Positions 4,828 through 6,465 of a stretch of DNA of 6,465 nucleotides are shown here, one piece after another. Origin of the DNA: Anaerolineae bacterium (GTDB lineage Bacteria > Chloroflexota > Anaerolineae > B4-G1 > SLSP01); the NCBI GenBank assembly GCA_018055515.1, contig JAGPHL010000150.1, positions 1-6,465 of the forward strand, given 5' to 3'. Below the pieces are notes generated by a model. The model did not search any database and had not been told where the DNA came from. It worked only from the letters and a program-made list of their open reading frames with translations. The translations under genes and the position numbers were made by a program. Each line of letters opens with the position of its first letter. Positions within the stretch are counted from its first letter, which is position 1.

Positions 4828-6465
4828 TCACCGATGGGTATCTTGACGCGCCGGGCCCAACCGCGCCAACGCCGCTGCCACATCCTCTAAGAGGCGCTCC
4901 TGGTCAAAGAGGCCCTTCTGCAACAGAGCCTGCACCCGCACCGTCAAGGCGGCCCGCTCAGCCGCACTGAGTTCCTTGGCCGTGGCAACGATGACGGGAA
5001 TATCGCAGGTCTCCGGGCGCGCCTTCATGTTCTCCAGGACGGCGAAGCCATCCACGTCGGGCATCATCAGGTCGAGCACTACCAGGTCGGGCGGCGACAG
5101 AGCCAGATCCGCAATCGCTTCCACGCCGTTGCTGGCAGTAGCGACGATGTAGCCAGCATCAGCCAATATACGTTCAAGCAGGTTCCGATCATCTGGATTG
5201 TCGTCCACCACCAGCACATGCGTCTTGGTAAGGTCATGGGAAAGCCGGGCCAACGCGCTCAACAAATCTTGCTCCAGAATAGGCTTCACCAGATAGTCCG
5301 CCACGCCCATACTGAGGCCTTTGTCGCGCTCGGCGAGGATAGAGCACACGATCACGGGAATATTGCGGGTGAGCGGATCGGATTTGAGATCACGAATCAC
5401 CTCCCAGCCACTGCGATCCGGCATCAAAATGTCCAGGGTGATGGCATACGGCTTGAGGCGTTTGGCCTCCTCCACCACGCGGTCGCCACGTGTGAGGCCC
5501 ACAACCCGGTATCCCTGCTTGCTCAGATACCGTCGGAACAGCGTGATCACGCCGGCGTCGTCATCCACGGTCAACACCAGCAATCCCTTGGAGTCCTCGC
5601 CCTCGGAGCGGGGAGCGCGGACGGGCCATTCTTCCTCAGCGGGCTTTTCTGCCGGCGGGCCGGCGATGGGCAATTTCACATAGAAGGTCGAGCCGACGCC
5701 CAGCTCGCTCTCAAACCAGATCGAACCGCCATGGGCTTCGACAAACCGCTTGCTTACCGGCAGCCCCAGTCCCGTGCCTCCAAAGCGCCGCGATGAGGAG
5801 GAATCCACCTGCTCAAAGGGGGTGAACACCGCGCCATAGCGGTCCCTGGGAATCCCTACACCGGAGTCCTGCACGGCAATCGTGACCCATTCCTCGTCCG
5901 CCCACGCCGACAGCGAGATGAAGCCCTGCTCGGTGAATTTGGCGGCATTGCCCACCAGGTTCAACAACACCTGGCGTATCCGCCGGCTATCAGCGATGAT
6001 CGTGGGCAGGGCTTCGGGCAGCTGCTGCTGCAGCTCGATCGGCTTGTCCTTGACCAGAGCAATCGAGGTTGACATCACCCCCCGAATAATCTCCATCAAG
6101 TCTGTTGGCTCGAAGGTGTACTCCATCTTACCCGCTTCGATCTTGGATTGATCGAGGATGTCGTTGATCAATTCCAGCAAGTGCCGTCCGCTCTGATAGA
6201 TCGCCTCCAGGTCTGTCTTCTGCAGATCGGTAATCGGGCCGTCAATCCCCTTGAGGATCACCCGCGAGAAGCCGATGATGGAGTTGAGGGGCGTGCGCAA
6301 CTCGTGCGACATGTTCGCCAGGAATTCGCTCTTCAGGCGGTCAACCTCCTTGAGTTTTTCCGCCGTCTCCTGGGCTTCCTGGTACAGCTGCGCGTTTTCC
6401 AGCGCCACGCCGATGTTCACCGCGGCGTTGCGCAAGAAGGCCGTCTCATTCTCGTCAATGGCCGG
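4828..6465 (-). CDS. Hybrid sensor histidine kinase with two receiver domains (5' truncated)
   Basis: At least 545 residues, open at the right edge; numbering here is from the in-frame TTG at 6435, which is internal because the frame continues. Order: end of a probable GAF sensor domain (NIGVALENAQLY, 7-18); coiled linker; HisKA with phosphoacceptor H44 in MSHELRTPLNSIIGF; HATPase with N-box N163 (LNLVGNAAKF), DSGVGIP (190-196) and FGGTGLGL (218-225); receiver 1 (286-400) with acidic D291-D293, phosphoacceptor D335 in LDILMPD and K384 in LVKP; receiver 2 (406-526) with D411-D412, D455 in LDLMMPD and K507 in an unusual LLQKG context. All key residues are present, so phosphotransfer should be possible. 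No output or HPt domain is seen, and the tail after receiver 2 is short, so a separate phosphotransfer partner is likely. The signal is unknown as the sensor part lies outside. Confidence 0.93.
   Translation of the reverse strand, partial: PAIDENETAFLRNAAVNIGVALENAQLYQEAQETAEKLKEVDRLKSEFLANMSHELRTPLNSIIGFSRVILKGIDGPITDLQKTDLEAIYQSGRHLLELINDILDQSKIEAGKMEYTFEPTDLMEIIRGVMSTSIALVKDKPIELQQQLPEALPTIIADSRRIRQVLLNLVGNAAKFTEQGFISLSAWADEEWVTIAVQDSGVGIPRDRYGAVFTPFEQVDSSSSRRFGGTGLGLPVSKRFVEAHGGSIWFESELGVGSTFYVKLPIAGPPAEKPAEEEWPVRAPRSEGEDSKGLLVLTVDDDAGVITLFRRYLSKQGYRVVGLTRGDRVVEEAKRLKPYAITLDILMPDRSGWEVIRDLKSDPLTRNIPVIVCSILAERDKGLSMGVADYLVKPILEQDLLSALARLSHDLTKTHVLVVDDNPDDRNLLERILADAGYIVATASNGVEAIADLALSPPDLVVLDLMMPDVDGFAVLENMKARPETCDIPVIVATAKELSAAERAALTVRVQALLQKGLFDQERLLEDVAAALARLGPARQDTHR

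Noticed and set aside
5218..5796. A 192-codon plus-strand open frame inside the hybrid kinase
   Set aside because: It is opposite the HATPase and receiver 1 coding sequence, whose motifs are unambiguous; the frame is an effect of high GC content.
6433..6435. TTG as the start of the hybrid kinase
   Set aside because: The frame continues to the window end without a stop and the residues upstream fit the end of a GAF domain.

Overview
The window looks like ordinary chromosomal DNA of a GC-rich, at least partly anaerobic bacterium. A tungsten-type aldehyde:ferredoxin oxidoreductase (AOR), a Thermus/actinobacterial-style 7Fe ferredoxin and a GAF-type double-receiver hybrid kinase together suggest Chloroflexota, perhaps Anaerolineae. 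That placement is inferred from gene content and protein style; no marker gene is present. I see no transposase, integrase, phage gene, CRISPR array, tRNA or rRNA.

Layout, left to right. Bases 1-801 (+): the C-terminal part of an AOR-family enzyme, followed one base later by a ThiS/MoaD-like sulfur carrier ending in Gly-Gly. They form an operon closed by two hairpins, one of which holds the carrier's stop codon in its loop. Bases 802-1012 are non-coding: terminator, then a good sigma70-like promoter with a palindrome at the predicted transcription start. Bases 1013-1504 (+): a DUF456-like membrane protein, converging on a GC-rich hairpin with a long minus-strand alkaline-phosphatase-superfamily hydrolase (1535-3229). 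That gene is divergent, across 64 bp, from a PHP-domain metallohydrolase of the CehA/McbA type (3294-4355, +). The PHP promoter overlaps its start so closely that the mRNA is predicted to be leaderless, and the promoter spacer holds a palindrome. A second 15-bp perfect hairpin separates the PHP gene from a minus-strand 7Fe-type ferredoxin (4438-4704), which has a near-consensus promoter and Shine-Dalgarno. The last part (4828-6465, minus) is a 5'-truncated hybrid sensor histidine kinase.

How the genes may work together: the sulfur carrier probably serves cofactor sulfur chemistry for the AOR (inferred from adjacency). The ferredoxin is a possible electron partner of the AOR, but it is in a separate unit and this is only a suggestion. 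The phosphatase and PHP hydrolase both have complete metal sites and could be co-regulated from their shared intergenic region; their substrates are unknown. I found no clearly novel defence or mobile system. The most interesting features are regulatory: the leaderless PHP promoter with its spacer palindrome, and the hairpin architecture at gene ends.
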